Below are positions 1 to 9,040 of a stretch of DNA of 64,000 bases, in pieces. Numbering within the stretch: the stretch's first letter is position 1; each line of letters begins with the position of its first letter. This stretch comes from Streptomyces violaceusniger. Lineage in GTDB: Bacteria > Actinomycetota > Actinomycetes > Streptomycetales > Streptomycetaceae. Both the position numbers and the translations under genes were made by a program. The notes beneath the pieces were generated by a model. It saw nothing but the letters and a program-made list of their open reading frames with translations, was not told the origin of the DNA and made no database searches. The stretch lies in assembly GCA_005405945.1 (NCBI GenBank), contig BJHW01000001.1, forward strand, positions 2,046,001-2,110,000, read 5' to 3'.

Positions 1-45
1 GGTGGTGACGGCGCGTGATGAATCTTCACCCCCCGGGAGGCTCCC

Positions 46-492
46 ATGACCAGCGTGACCTCACCGGTCGCCGGCCGCGTGATCGGACTCGAAGCGGTGC
101 CCGATCCGGTGTTCTCCGGCGCCATGGTCGGTCCGGGCACGGCGATCGACCCGGTGGTCGAGCCCTTCGTGGCCGTGGCCCCGGTCGACGGCATCGTCGT
201 CTCCCTGCACCCTCACGCGTTCGTCGTCGTGGACGGCGAGGGGCACGGTGTGCTCACCCACCTCGGCATCGACACCGTGCAGCTGAACGGTGAGGGCTTC
301 GAGGTCCTCATCAACAAGGGGGACACCGTCAAGCGCGGCGACGCGATCGTGCGCTGGGACCCGGCCACCGCCGTGGCCGCGGGCAAGTCGCCGATCTGTC
401 CGATCGTGGCACTCGAGGCCACGGCCGATGCCCTGTCCGACGTCAAGGCGGACGTCGATGTGAAGGCGGGCGACGCACTCTTCAACTGGTGA
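46..492 (+). CDS. crr: PTS IIA-Glc-type component (Crr)
   Basis: Phosphocarrier of the phosphoenolpyruvate sugar phosphotransferase system: it accepts phosphate from HPr and passes it to membrane IIB/IIC sugar permeases (in Streptomyces chiefly the N-acetylglucosamine system), acting in the cytoplasm. The 148 residues match a single IIA-Glc domain. His57 and His72 (in HPHAF and THLGIDTV) are 15 residues apart, as are E. coli His75 and His90, so His72 is the predicted phosphorylated residue. A GGGAGG ribosome site lies just before the ATG. It precedes ptsI by 105 bases in the same direction, the crr-ptsI arrangement known from S. coelicolor. A DasR operator would be expected upstream, but only 45 bases are present and none is visible. 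Confidence 0.95.
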   Translation: MTSVTSPVAGRVIGLEAVPDPVFSGAMVGPGTAIDPVVEPFVAVAPVDGIVVSLHPHAFVVVDGEGHGVLTHLGIDTVQLNGEGFEVLINKGDTVKRGDAIVRWDPATAVAAGKSPICPIVALEATADALSDVKADVDVKAGDALFNW

Positions 493-597
493 GCCGGGCG
501 TGCGTCCGGCGGCCGATGGAGACCGGACCGGGCGGCGTACTGCTGGTACGACATCCACCATGGCGGGGTTCCGCCGTATCGACCGGGGACGGGTGAC

Positions 598-2268
598 ATG
601 GAGACAACGCTGCGAGGCGTCGGCGTGAGCCACGGGGTGGCCATCGGCGAGGTGCGCCATATGGGGACGGCGGTCCTGGAGCCGCCGGCGAAGCAGATTC
701 CGGCCGACGAGGCGCCGCGCGAGCAGGGTCGGGCGCGCCAGGCGGTGGAGGCCGTGGCGGCCGATCTGGTCGCGCGCGGCAATCTGGCGGGCGGCGAGGC
801 CCAGGCCGTGCTCGAGGCGCAGGCCATGATGGCGCAGGACCCGGAGCTGATCGCCGATGTCGAGCGGCGCATCACCGTGGGCAGCACCGCCGAGCGCGCG
901 GTGTACGACGCCTTCGCCGCCTACCGGGCGCTGCTGGCGGGGGCCGGTGACTATCTGGCGGGCCGGGTGGCCGACCTCGACGATGTGCGGAACCGGATCG
1001 TGGCGCGGCTGCTGGGTGTGCCGATGCCGGGGGTGCCGGACAGCGACGAGCCGTATGTGCTGATCGCGCGGGACCTCGCCCCCGCCGACACCGCGCTGCT
1101 CGACCCGACGCTGGTGCTGGGGTTCGTGACCGAGGAGGGCGGGCCGACGAGCCACAGCGCGATCCTCGCCCGTGCCCTGGGGGTGCCGGCCGTGGTCGCG
1201 CTGCCCGGTGCCGGGGATCTGGTCGAGGGAACCATGATCGCCGTCGACGGCAGCACGGGTGAGATCTTCGTGTCCCCGAGCGAGGAGAAGCGGGCCGAGC
1301 TGACGCGGGCCGCCGAGGAGCGCCGGGCCGCGCTGGCCGCCTCCTCCGGTCCGGGCGCGACGTCGGACGGGCACAAGGTGCCGCTGCTGGCGAACGTCGG
1401 CGGACCGGCCGATGTGCCCGCGGCGGTCGAGGCGGGCGCCGAGGGTGTGGGGCTGTTCCGCACCGAGTTCCTCTTCCTCGACGACAGCACTCAGGCGCCG
1501 TCGGAGGAGAAGCAGGTCGCGGCGTACCGGCAGGTGCTGGAGGCGTTCCCCGAGGGCCGGGTGGTGGTTCGGGTCCTGGACGCGGGCGCGGACAAGCCGC
1601 TGGACTTCCTCACCCCGGCCGATGAGCCCAACCCGGCGCTGGGCGTGCGCGGTCTGCGTACCCTGCTGGACCACCCCGAGGTGCTGCGGACTCAGCTCAC
1701 GGCGCTGGCCAAGGCGTCGGAGGGGCTACCGGTCTATCTTGAGGTGATGGCCCCGATGGTGGCCGACCGGCTGGACGCCAAGGCGTTCGCCGACGCGTGC
1801 CGCGAGGCGGGGCTGCGGGCCAAGTTCGGCGCGATGGTGGAGATTCCGTCCGCCGCGCTGCGGGCGCGCTCGATCCTCCAGGAGGTCGAGTTCCTGTCGC
1901 TGGGCACCAACGACCTGGCGCAGTACACCTTCGCGGCCGACCGTCAGGTCGGTGCGGTCTCCCGACTCCAGGACCCGTGGCAGCCCGCGCTGCTCGACCT
2001 GGTGGCGGCGTCGGCGGAAGCCGCGCAGGCCGAGGGCAAGAGCTGCGGTGTCTGCGGTGAGGCCGCCTCCGATCCGCTGCTGGCGTGTGTGCTGGCCGGT
2101 CTGGGTGTCACCAGCCTCTCCATGGGTGCGGCCTCCATTCCGTATGTGCGCGCGACGCTGGCCAAGCACACGCTGGCGCAGTGCGAGCGGGCCGCCTCCG
2201 CGGCGCGCGCGGCGGACACCGCGGAGGATGCCCGCCGGGCGGCGCAGGCGGTGCTGTCCGGCGAATGA
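598..2268 (+). CDS. ptsI: PTS Enzyme I (phosphoenolpyruvate-protein phosphotransferase)
   Basis: Starts the PTS cascade by moving phosphate from phosphoenolpyruvate to HPr; soluble dimer. The 556 residues show the N-terminal HPr-binding/phosphohistidine part with GGPTSHSAILAR (His186 is the phosphorylated residue) and the C-terminal PEP-binding TIM barrel with GAMVEIPSAAL, SLGTNDLAQYTF and CGVCGEA (Cys486 corresponds to the E. coli active-site Cys502). Length is normal for the family and the frame is unbroken. Same direction as crr, probably co-transcribed. It ends at a strong hairpin shared with the convergent gene downstream. Confidence 0.96.
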   Translation: METTLRGVGVSHGVAIGEVRHMGTAVLEPPAKQIPADEAPREQGRARQAVEAVAADLVARGNLAGGEAQAVLEAQAMMAQDPELIADVERRITVGSTAERAVYDAFAAYRALLAGAGDYLAGRVADLDDVRNRIVARLLGVPMPGVPDSDEPYVLIARDLAPADTALLDPTLVLGFVTEEGGPTSHSAILARALGVPAVVALPGAGDLVEGTMIAVDGSTGEIFVSPSEEKRAELTRAAEERRAALAASSGPGATSDGHKVPLLANVGGPADVPAAVEAGAEGVGLFRTEFLFLDDSTQAPSEEKQVAAYRQVLEAFPEGRVVVRVLDAGADKPLDFLTPADEPNPALGVRGLRTLLDHPEVLRTQLTALAKASEGLPVYLEVMAPMVADRLDAKAFADACREAGLRAKFGAMVEIPSAALRARSILQEVEFLSLGTNDLAQYTFAADRQVGAVSRLQDPWQPALLDLVAASAEAAQAEGKSCGVCGEAASDPLLACVLAGLGVTSLSMGAASIPYVRATLAKHTLAQCERAASAARAADTAEDARRAAQAVLSGE

Positions 2269-2345
2269 GCCGGTGAGCTGCGAGATGTGAGCCGTGAGGT
2301 ATGAGCCGTGAGCTTTGAGCTGTGAAATGTGGATTGTGAGCTTGG
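2265..2345. repeat. Degenerate short repeats of TGAGC-GTGAG type
   Basis: Directly after ptsI there are about seven imperfect copies of a 9-12 base unit built around TGAGC and GTGAG (for example TGAGCCGTGAG, TGAGCTGTGAA). The run is less GC-rich than its surroundings and contains no open frame of interest. It lies between the ptsI stop and the terminator hairpin. Confidence 0.6.
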
Positions 2346-2354
2346 GGTTTCGCT

Positions 2355-2386
2355 GAAGGCGTCCCGCCGGGTGGCGGGACGCCTTC
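2355..2386. terminator. Bidirectional terminator between ptsI and the convergent gene
   Basis: A perfect 14-bp stem (GAAGGCGTCCCGCC pairing with GGCGGGACGCCTTC) around a 4-base loop. It sits between two convergent stop codons and should end both transcripts. There is no U-tract, which is usual in Streptomyces. Confidence 0.85.
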
Positions 2387-2388
2387 GG

Positions 2389-3381
2389 TCATTCCGGGCG
2401 GCTGAGCGGAATGCCCGCCCGGTATTCGACGCCGTGCTCCGGAGGGATGGGTTCACCGGTCTCGGCGTCGGTGCAGTACGCGGTGAACACCTCCGCCTCG
2501 CTCAGCGGGCGAAGCCAGCCGTCCTGCAGCGCCCAGCCGCGGACCGTCTCCGGGGAGTCCGCCACGATGGTGCGCAGCACCAGGCCGCCGGGGCTGCGCA
2601 GGGCGAAACCGCAGGCCAGAACGGTGCGGAAGACCAGCCCCGAGGGCTCGGCCAGCTTCGGCGGGCCCGCTTCCCGCGCGTCGGCGTGGAGCACGGCGAG
2701 CAGCGAGGTGCCGTCCGCCGGGACGCTGCAGACCAGATGGTGGATGCCTGCCCCGGCCGCCTCGACGACCGCGCGCAGCGCGGCCCCGGCGCGGTCGAAC
2801 GCGGCGCGTGCGGTGGTGTCGTCGCGGCACTCCCCGTTGTGGCCGGCGCGGGAGAGCAGCGCCGTGGCGTACTCCCAGGTGGTCTGTTCCTCGGCCACGC
2901 CGATGAGCCGTGGCACCAGACGGGCGATCGGCTGGCCCTCGTAGGTGACGGTGCCGCCCGCGGCGGCCAGCTCCGCCGTATAGCGCGTGCGGCTCGCGGC
3001 AGTGTCCGGGTCGAGCCGGGTGTCCGCGCAGAACTCCTCGTAGGCGACGGGGTCGAAGAGGGCGACGGTGGTGTGGACGCCCTTGGCGGCGAGCGCCTTC
3101 AGCAGCCCCTCCATCTCCCGTAGATACGCTCCGTGGTCGTCGAAGGCGAACGACGCGTAGTGCCGCATGGCGGCGAAGTCCCGCTCGTCGGCGAGCAGGG
3201 CCACGGTGCTGGGCACCTCTCTGCGGAGGGCGCGCCGGGTGGTCTGCCTCCGCGTACTCCTCGTACGCTGCCGCGTCGTCGGCTTCTGTGGCTTCGGCTT
3301 CTGCGTCTTGGGCCTCTGCGTCGTCGGCTTCCTGTGCTCGTCCGGGCGGTTCCGGTGGCTCCTGCGGCCGGTGTACGCCAT
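2389..3381 (-). CDS. Conserved hypothetical protein with basic N-terminal tail
   Basis: I do not recognise a named domain. The 330-residue product starts with about 50 very basic, repetitive residues (short repeats such as KPTTQRPKTQKPKPQKP). A globular part of about 270 residues follows, containing LREMEGLLKALAAKGVHTTVALFDP and a C-terminal stretch with FRTVLACGFALRSPGGLVLRTIV split by a short loop. There is no signal peptide or membrane segment. GAGGGGGAG before the ATG supports the start. It converges on ptsI and lies just downstream of the MFS gene on the same strand (22-base gap), so the two may be co-transcribed. Role unknown. Confidence 0.75.
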   Translation of the reverse strand: MAYTGRRSHRNRPDEHRKPTTQRPKTQKPKPQKPTTRQRTRSTRRQTTRRALRREVPSTVALLADERDFAAMRHYASFAFDDHGAYLREMEGLLKALAAKGVHTTVALFDPVAYEEFCADTRLDPDTAASRTRYTAELAAAGGTVTYEGQPIARLVPRLIGVAEEQTTWEYATALLSRAGHNGECRDDTTARAAFDRAGAALRAVVEAAGAGIHHLVCSVPADGTSLLAVLHADAREAGPPKLAEPSGLVFRTVLACGFALRSPGGLVLRTIVADSPETVRGWALQDGWLRPLSEAEVFTAYCTDAETGEPIPPEHGVEYRAGIPLSRPE

Positions 3382-3403
3382 GACTCCCCCTCAGCGCGGA
3401 TGT

Positions 3404-4867
3404 TCAGTGCTCACTCACCGTAACCGGGGCCACTGACAACGCTCCGTCACCGCGGTCCCGTACCAGGTGGCGCTGGGCGCCGCACATCGCGCCGAGCCCG
3501 GCGCCGAGGCCGAGCCAGCCGAGGGGGCCCGCCGCGATCGCCGCCGTCACCACGAGCGGTCCCGCGCTCCGCTGGACGGCCTGGGCCAGGCCGTGCACGC
3601 CGAGGTAGGCACCCTGTGCGACGTGCGGGGCGAGGGCGACGGACAGTTCCCAGGAGATCGTGGCGTGCAGCATCTCCGCGACGGTGAAGGCCGTGGCGGC
3701 CAGCACCAGCGTGACGGCCGCGAACCAGGGCGCGCCGACGGTCGAGACGGCCAGCGCGGCCCCGCCGACGAGGAAGGCGGCGGCCAGCGGCCACAGCGAG
3801 GTGCGTGCGGTGTGCGGGGTGGCGCCGAAGCGGGCGAACGGGACCTGGAAGAGCACCACGAGCACGTTGTTGAGGACGAGCAGCAGGGGGGCGAGTTGAT
3901 GCGGTGTGCTGGTGGCCGTCACGGCCCACAGCGGCAGGCCGACCTTGAAGACGGAGTCGTCGAGGAAGAGGACGGCCTCGCTGGCGGTGTAGGCGAGATA
4001 GCGGCGGTCGCGCCAGGGGTTGGAGGTGGTGGTCTTCTCGGGTGCGGACGCGGGGGCGGATTCCCCGCTGGCGGGTTCGCCGGGTACTCCGGGTTCTCCG
4101 CGTTCGCCGGGTACTTCGGGTACTCCGGGTACTCCGCGTTCGCCGGGTACTTCGGGTACTCCGGGTACTCCGGGTACTCCGGGTACTCCGGGTACTCCGG
4201 GTACTCCGGGTACTCCGGGGGCCGATTCCTCGGGCGCGCGCGCCGACTCGGCCGCGATGCGGGAGGCCGAGGGCGGTTCGGCGCAGCCGAGCGTGAACAG
4301 CGCGGAGGCGACGAAGGAGAGCGCGTCGCCGGTGAGCAGCCAGCGGTAGACGGTGACCGTGCCGCCGGTGAGTGCCGCGGCCGCCACGAGGCCGCCGACG
4401 GCCCAGCCGACGTTCATGGCGGTGCGGCTGATGGCCTGGTAGCGGACGCGCTCGGGGCCCGCGACCCGGGTCGCGTACAGCTTGGTCAGGACGGAGGCCG
4501 CGCGGTCGCCGAGGCTGCCCACCGCGGCGATGGCGAGCAGGAGCCGGAGGTCGGTGGTGGTGAGGAGGGCGAATGAGGCGGCGGCGCGCACCAGTTGGAC
4601 GCTGATCAGGAGTGGGCGCAGTCTGACGCGGTCGGCGAGGAGGCCGCCGAGGGGTGGGCCCGCGATGCCGATCGCTCCGGATACGGCCAGCAGCACGCCG
4701 ATCTCGGCGGTGCTGAGCCCGGCCGCGAAGGTGAAGTAGAGCGTCGCGGTCGCGCCCCACAGACCCGAACCGATCCGGTCGACGAAGGTGACGATCAGCA
4801 TGCGTCGGCCGTCCCGGCCGCCGGGGATGCGGTCGCTGAGCGCGGTGCGGCGCGTTGGCTTGCCCAT
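3404..4867 (-). CDS. MFS transporter with elastin-like VPG linker
   Basis: Major facilitator superfamily membrane carrier, substrate unknown, probably a proton-coupled exporter. About 12 hydrophobic segments are visible, and the loop after the second segment carries the family-type GGLLADRVRLRP motif. I take the ATG at 4867 (MGKPTRR, preceded by AAGGGGG) rather than the longer frame to 4924, because the shorter start leaves room for the divergent control region. Between the two six-helix halves is an unusual cytoplasmic linker of about 75 residues made of repeated GVP units with a few EVPGER variants. Divergent from, and probably controlled by, the MocR-type regulator. Confidence 0.85.
   Translation of the reverse strand: MGKPTRRTALSDRIPGGRDGRRMLIVTFVDRIGSGLWGATATLYFTFAAGLSTAEIGVLLAVSGAIGIAGPPLGGLLADRVRLRPLLISVQLVRAAASFALLTTTDLRLLLAIAAVGSLGDRAASVLTKLYATRVAGPERVRYQAISRTAMNVGWAVGGLVAAAALTGGTVTVYRWLLTGDALSFVASALFTLGCAEPPSASRIAAESARAPEESAPGVPGVPGVPGVPGVPGVPGVPEVPGERGVPGVPEVPGERGEPGVPGEPASGESAPASAPEKTTTSNPWRDRRYLAYTASEAVLFLDDSVFKVGLPLWAVTATSTPHQLAPLLLVLNNVLVVLFQVPFARFGATPHTARTSLWPLAAAFLVGGAALAVSTVGAPWFAAVTLVLAATAFTVAEMLHATISWELSVALAPHVAQGAYLGVHGLAQAVQRSAGPLVVTAAIAAGPLGWLGLGAGLGAMCGAQRHLVRDRGDGALSVAPVTVSEH
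4077..4222. repeat. 9-bp minisatellite (GGTACTCCG) inside the MFS gene
   Basis: About 16 tandem 9-bp units with consensus GGTACTCCG on the plus strand, in frame with the MFS gene on the minus strand. A larger unit of about 36 bp, containing GCGTTCGCCGG and GGTACTTCG variants, is itself duplicated. The encoded peptide is (GVP)n. Length variation between strains would add or remove three residues per unit without breaking the frame. Confidence 0.9.
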
Positions 4868-4891
4868 CCTGGCCCCCTTGACATTCTCTTT

Positions 4892-4903
4892 TGTATTGAT
4901 ACA
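4892..4903. promoter_or_regulatory. Palindromic operator between MFS and MocR genes
   Basis: TGTAT-TG-ATACA is a perfect inverted repeat, AT-rich against a GC-rich background. It lies in the 38-base gap between the divergent MFS start (4867) and the regulator's GTG (4906). This is the expected position for a MocR/GntR autoregulatory site controlling both genes. No experimental support; inferred from position and symmetry. Confidence 0.6.
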
Positions 4904-4905
4904 GA

Positions 4906-6290
4906 GTGTCTTCTGTGGCGACACAATATGAGATCACCGGTGCGTCGGCCAAGGGGATTGCCGCGTCCGTCGAACGGGGCGTGGTGGAGGGGGCGTTGGC
5001 GCCCGGCACCGCGCTGCCTCCGGTGCGCCGGCTGGCGGAGCGGCTGGGCGTGAGCCCCGGCACCGTCGCGACCGCCTACAAGGAGCTGCGGCGGCGCGGG
5101 ATCGTGGTGACGCAGGGGCGGGGCGGCACGGTGGTCGCCCCGACGCCCGCGGTCGCCTCGCGCCGCCCGCCGCCGGTGCCGGAGGGGGTGCGCGATCTGG
5201 CGGGCGGTCACCCCGACCCGGCCTTCCTGCCCGCTGTGCTGCCGACCGCGCGGCTGTCCCCCGGAGTGCGGTCGCACCGCGCCCAGCCCCGGCTGGCCGG
5301 TCTGGAGGAGCTGACCCGCGCCTGGTACGAGCGCGACGGCGTGCCGGCCGAGCACCTGACCTTCGCCCATGGCGCGCTGGACTGCGTGGCCCGGCTGCTG
5401 TCCGTCGAGCTCAGGCCGGGTGACGCGGTGGCGATGGAGGACCCCGGCTACCACCATCTGCTGGACCTCGTCCCGGCGCTGGGGCTGCGGAGCGTGCCGG
5501 TGGCCGTGGACGACGAGGGGATCCGGCCGGACGCGCTGCGGGCTGCGCTGCGGGCGGGGGCGCGTGCGCTGATCTGCAGCCCGCGCGGGCAGAACCCTTA
5601 CGGCGGCTGGTTTTCGGCGGGGCGGCGGGATGCGCTGCTGGGGGTTTTGGGTGAGGCGGGGGGTGAGGTGCTGGTGATCGAGGACGATCATGCGGCGGAT
5701 GTTGCGGGGGTGCCGTTGTACAGCCTTACGGGGGGTGGGTCGGGTGGTGCGGATGGTGTGGGTCGTGCTGGTGGTGCGGGTGGTGTTGCGGACGGTCCGG
5801 CGCGGTGGGCGCAGGTGCGTACCGTCTCCAAGCACCTGGGGACCGACCTGCGGTGGGGCGCGCTCGCCTGCGACCGTACGACGCTGGCGCGCCATGACGG
5901 CCGGATGCTGCTGACCTCGGGCTGGGTCAGCCATGTGCTGCAGGAGACGGTCGCGCGGCTGATGACCGACCCGGAGACCCAGGCCCTGGTGGCCGCGGCG
6001 CGGTCCGCCTACGCCCGGCGGCGTGAGGCCCTGCTGGCCGCGCTGTCGGCCCGCGGGATCGCCGCGCACGGGGCGAGCGGGATGAACGTGTGGGTGCCGG
6101 TGCGGGACGAGGCGGCGGTGGTCAACGGGCTGCGGACGCGGGGGTGGTGGGTGGCGGCCGGTGCCAGGTTTCGGCTGGCTGCCGGGCGGGGGTGCGGGTG
6201 ACGACGGCGGGGTTGGGGAGGCGGATGCGGAGGTGGTGGCGGGGATTTGGCGGGGGTGTTGGGGGAGGCGCAGGCGACGTATGGGGGTAG
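4906..6290 (+). CDS. MocR-family regulator (GntR HTH + aminotransferase-like domain), PtsJ-like
   Basis: Transcription factor with an N-terminal GntR winged helix (about residues 5-75, containing LAERLGVSPGTVATAYKELR) joined to a fold-type I aminotransferase domain. The likely PLP lysine is in TVSKHLGTDLRWG. MocR proteins sense PLP or amino-compounds and usually control a divergent gene, here the MFS carrier. The unbroken frame stops at 6201, but four missing G residues (near 6197, 6213, 6253 and 6287) explain the odd end. Corrected, the protein continues VRVTTAGLGEAD and stops at 6290. A Gly-rich insertion of about 25 residues (5720-5800) precedes the lysine motif. The GTG start leaves almost no leader, so translation may be leaderless; GTG 4915 is an alternative. 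Proximity to ptsI and domain order recall enterobacterial PtsJ, which is only an analogy. Confidence 0.85.
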
Positions 6291-6380
6291 GCGGGTTCTT
6301 TCCCCACCCCACCCCTTCCCGAACCGGGGCGCGGCCCCGGCCCCCGCCGGGGCTCCGCCCCCGGACCCCGCTCCAACAAA

Positions 6381-6403
6381 CTCCCCCAGCTACCGCTGGG
6401 AGG
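6381..6403. repeat. Palindromic interspersed element, copy 1
   Basis: Twenty-three bases with CTCCCCCAGC and GCTGGGAGG arms around TACC. An exact reverse-complement copy lies at 30181-30203. Can form a hairpin in RNA and may act as a terminator or REP-like element. Confidence 0.75.
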
Positions 6404-6646
6404 TCCCCCCTGGATGGGGCTGGAGGATGGCATTCGCCCCGGGGCTCGTCCATTGCCAGGGGGCTGGAGGGAGGCTCACGCTCCACACACCCCGGCAGGG
6501 CTGGAGGGTGGCGCTCCGCCCCTGGGGCCCTCAAGCCCCGGAGGGTGCGACTTCGCCACGGTTTCTCAAGCCCCGGCGGGGCTGGCGGCGGGTACTCCGC
6601 CCTTCCGGGCCCCTCAAGCCCCGGAAGGGCGGCTCACCCCGGGGTT

Positions 6647-6816
6647 CCTCAAACACCGGAGAGAGCGGCTCGCCCCAGGACCCCTCAAACACCGCAGAGA
6701 ACGGCTCACCCCAAGACCCCTCAAACACCGCAGAGAACGGCTCACCCCAAGACCCCTCAAACACCGCAGAGAACGGCTCACCTCAAGACCCCTCAATCAC
6801 CGGAGAGGCCGAAACC
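6647..6816. repeat. 36-bp tandem repeat, five units
   Basis: Units begin with CCTCAAACACCG at 6647, 6683, 6719, 6755 and (with one change) 6791, exactly 36 bases apart. The middle three are nearly identical and the outer ones diverged. There are no unique spacers, so it is not CRISPR. Reading the minus strand gives a 12-residue repeat around FEGSWGEP, but no start site or ribosome site supports translation. Confidence 0.85.
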
Positions 6817-8830
6817 CTAAGCCCCCGCCCCGCCCCTCTCCCGGGCCAAGCGCTCGTAGTAGCGCAGCAGTTCCACGTCGTCCACCGAGCCCGGGTTGAC
6901 CGCCTTGTCCAGGGACGTGCCCTGGAGGAGGCGCTTGACCGGGACCTCGATGCGTTTGCCGGTGAGGGTGTGGGGGACGCCGGGGACCTGGATGACCTCG
7001 TCGGGGACGTGGCGGGGGAGAGTTGGGTGCGGATGGTGGTTTTGATGCGGGTCAGGAGTTCTTCGTTCAGGGTGGCGCCCGGGGTCAAGTGGACGAAGAG
7101 GGGCATCCAGTAGCCGCCGTCGGGTTGTTCGACGCCGATGACGAGGGATTCACGGATCTCCGGGAGGCGTTCGACCGCCTCGTAGATGTCGGCGGAGCCC
7201 ATCCGGACGCCCTGGCGGTTGAGGGTGGAGTCGGAGCGGCCGTGGATGATCACGGTGCCGCGGGAGGTCAGGGTGATCCAGTCGCCGTGGCGCCAGGCGC
7301 CGGGGAACATCTCGAAGTAGCTGTCGCGGTAGCGGCTGCCGTCGGGGTCGTTCCAGAAGCGGACCGGCATCGACGGCATGGGGCCGGCCACGATCAGCTC
7401 GCCGACCTCGTCGACCACCGGTTCGCCCTGTGGGTCCCACGCCTGGAGGTCGGTGCCGAGGCCGGGGCCTGGAGCTCGCCGATGTAGACGGGGAGGGTGG
7501 GCACGGCACCCGCGAAGCAGCTGCACACGTCGGTGCCGCCGCTGACGGAGGCGATCCACATGTCCTCGGCCACCTCGTCGTGGATCCACCGGAAGCCGTC
7601 GGGCGGCAGCGGGGAGCCGGTGGTGGCGACGCATTTCACGGCGGAGAGGTCGAAGTCGCGGCCGGGGTGGACGTCGGCCTTGCGGCACGCCATGACGTAC
7701 GCGGCGGAGGTGCCGTAGAGCGTGGTGCCGGTGCGCTCGGCGACGCGCCACTGGGCGGCGGTGTCCGGGTGGCCGGGGCTGCCGTCGTAGAGGATGACGG
7801 TGGCGCCCACCAGCAGCCCGGACACCAGGAAGTTCCACATCATCCAGCCGGTGGAGGTGTACCAGAAGAAGCGGTCGTCGGGACCGAGGTCGCAGTGGAG
7901 GCCGAGCTGCTTGAGGTGTTCGAGCAGGATGCCGCCCTGGGACTGGACGATCGCCTTGGGCAGACCGGTGGTGCCGGAGGAGTAGAGCACCCACAGGGGG
8001 TGGTCGAAGGGGAGCTGTTCGAAGACCGGCTCCGCCGGTTCGCGGACGATGTCGTCCCACACCAGCGTCCCTCGGGGCGGGGGTGCCCAGCAGCGGGATG
8101 TGGACCACGGCGCGCAGGCTGGGCAGCTCGGCGCGCAGCTCGGTCACGGTCGCGGTGCGGTCGTGGGTCTTGCCGCCGTAGCGGTAGCCGTCCACGGTGA
8201 AGAGCACCACCGGTTCGACCTGCTGGAAGCGGTCCAGGACGCTGCGGGCGCCGAAGTCCGGGGCGCAGGAGGTCCATACGGCGCCGACGGCGGCGGCGGC
8301 CAGGAGGGCCACGGTGGCCTGGGGGATGTTCGGGACATAGCCGCTGACCCGGTCGCCCGGGCGGACGCCGAGGCGGCGCAGTTCGGCGGCGACCGCGCCG
8401 ACCTGGCCGCGCAGCTCGGCCCAGCTGACCGGGCGCGGATCATGGACCTCGTCGACGTGGAGCAGCGCGGGGTCGTCGGCGCGGGCGGGTCCTCGGCGGC
8501 GCGCAGGGCGTGCTCGGCGTAGTTGAGGGTGGCGCCGGGGAACCAGCGGGCGCCGGGCATGGTGGCATCGGCGAGCACCCGCTCGTACGGGGTGGCGAAG
8601 CGCACCTCGAACCATTCGGCGACCGCCCGCCAGAAGGTCTCCAGCTCCGCCACCGACCAGCGGTGCAGCGCGGCGTAGCACGCGGCCGGGTCGTCCGAGA
8701 CGGGCGCGGGAGCGCCGTGACGCTCGGCCGCCCAGGCGTGGAAGGCGGTCAGCCGGGACCGGGCGATCCGGTCCGCGCCGGGCTGCCACAGGGGGTGCGG
8801 CCGGTGGTCGGAGTGGGCTGCGGTGGTCAT
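6817..8830 (-). CDS. Acetoacetate-CoA ligase (acetoacetyl-CoA synthetase), apparent frameshifts
   Basis: Adenylate-forming enzyme converting acetoacetate, ATP and CoA to acetoacetyl-CoA, feeding ketone-body, leucine or PHB carbon into central metabolism; cytoplasmic. About 670 residues: N-terminal ACAS-like part (WFPGATLNYAEH), adenylation core with YSSGTTGLPK, WTSCAPDFG and GSPLPPDGFRW, then the hinge/C-terminal domain with GRSDSTLNRQGVRMGS and LTGKRIEVPVKRLL. The frame changes near 8485, 8075, 7465 and 7014. Each is repaired by one C in a C run, giving a continuous normal-length protein. Start ATG 8830 has GGGAGC upstream. Transcribed divergently from the GH31 gene. Likely intact. Confidence 0.88.
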
Positions 8831-9040
8831 GGGTGTCGGCTCCCGGGCTGTCCGCGTCGGATGTGTCCTTGGGGTGGCACATCCGCCTCGTATGCATCCG
8901 GTCAGGACGATGCCATGTGATCGACTCCCGCACCAGGGGCGCCACTCCACATCACAGGTCGGGATCATGTGTGGGGACCCCAGGTGAACTGGAGTTGAAC
9001 CATGTCCCTGCCGGGCGTCGGCAATGGCAGGCTGATCAGT

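Larger units (their letters stand above)
6291..6816. other. Repeat-rich spacer without a convincing gene
   Basis: No supported gene. It holds GC-rich inverted repeats near 6310-6365 (GGGGCGCGGCCCC, GGGGCTCCGCCCC), a palindromic interspersed element (6381-6403) and a long field of diverging CTCAAGCCCCGG-type units. These become a regular 36-bp tandem repeat at its right end, directly against the stop codon of the acetoacetyl-CoA synthetase. Several short frames stay open only because the repeat length is a multiple of three. Confidence 0.75.

Noticed and set aside
61..1674. Long minus-strand open frame opposite crr and ptsI
   Set aside because: Arg/His/Gly-rich translation typical of antisense frames in high-GC coding DNA; the plus strand encodes clear PTS proteins.
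6647..6816. 36-bp array as a CRISPR
   Set aside because: Units are contiguous with no spacers and no cas genes are nearby.
6817..8830. Acetoacetyl-CoA synthetase as a pseudogene
   Set aside because: All four frame changes are one-base shortages in C runs; the corrected protein is complete, so gene decay is unlikely.
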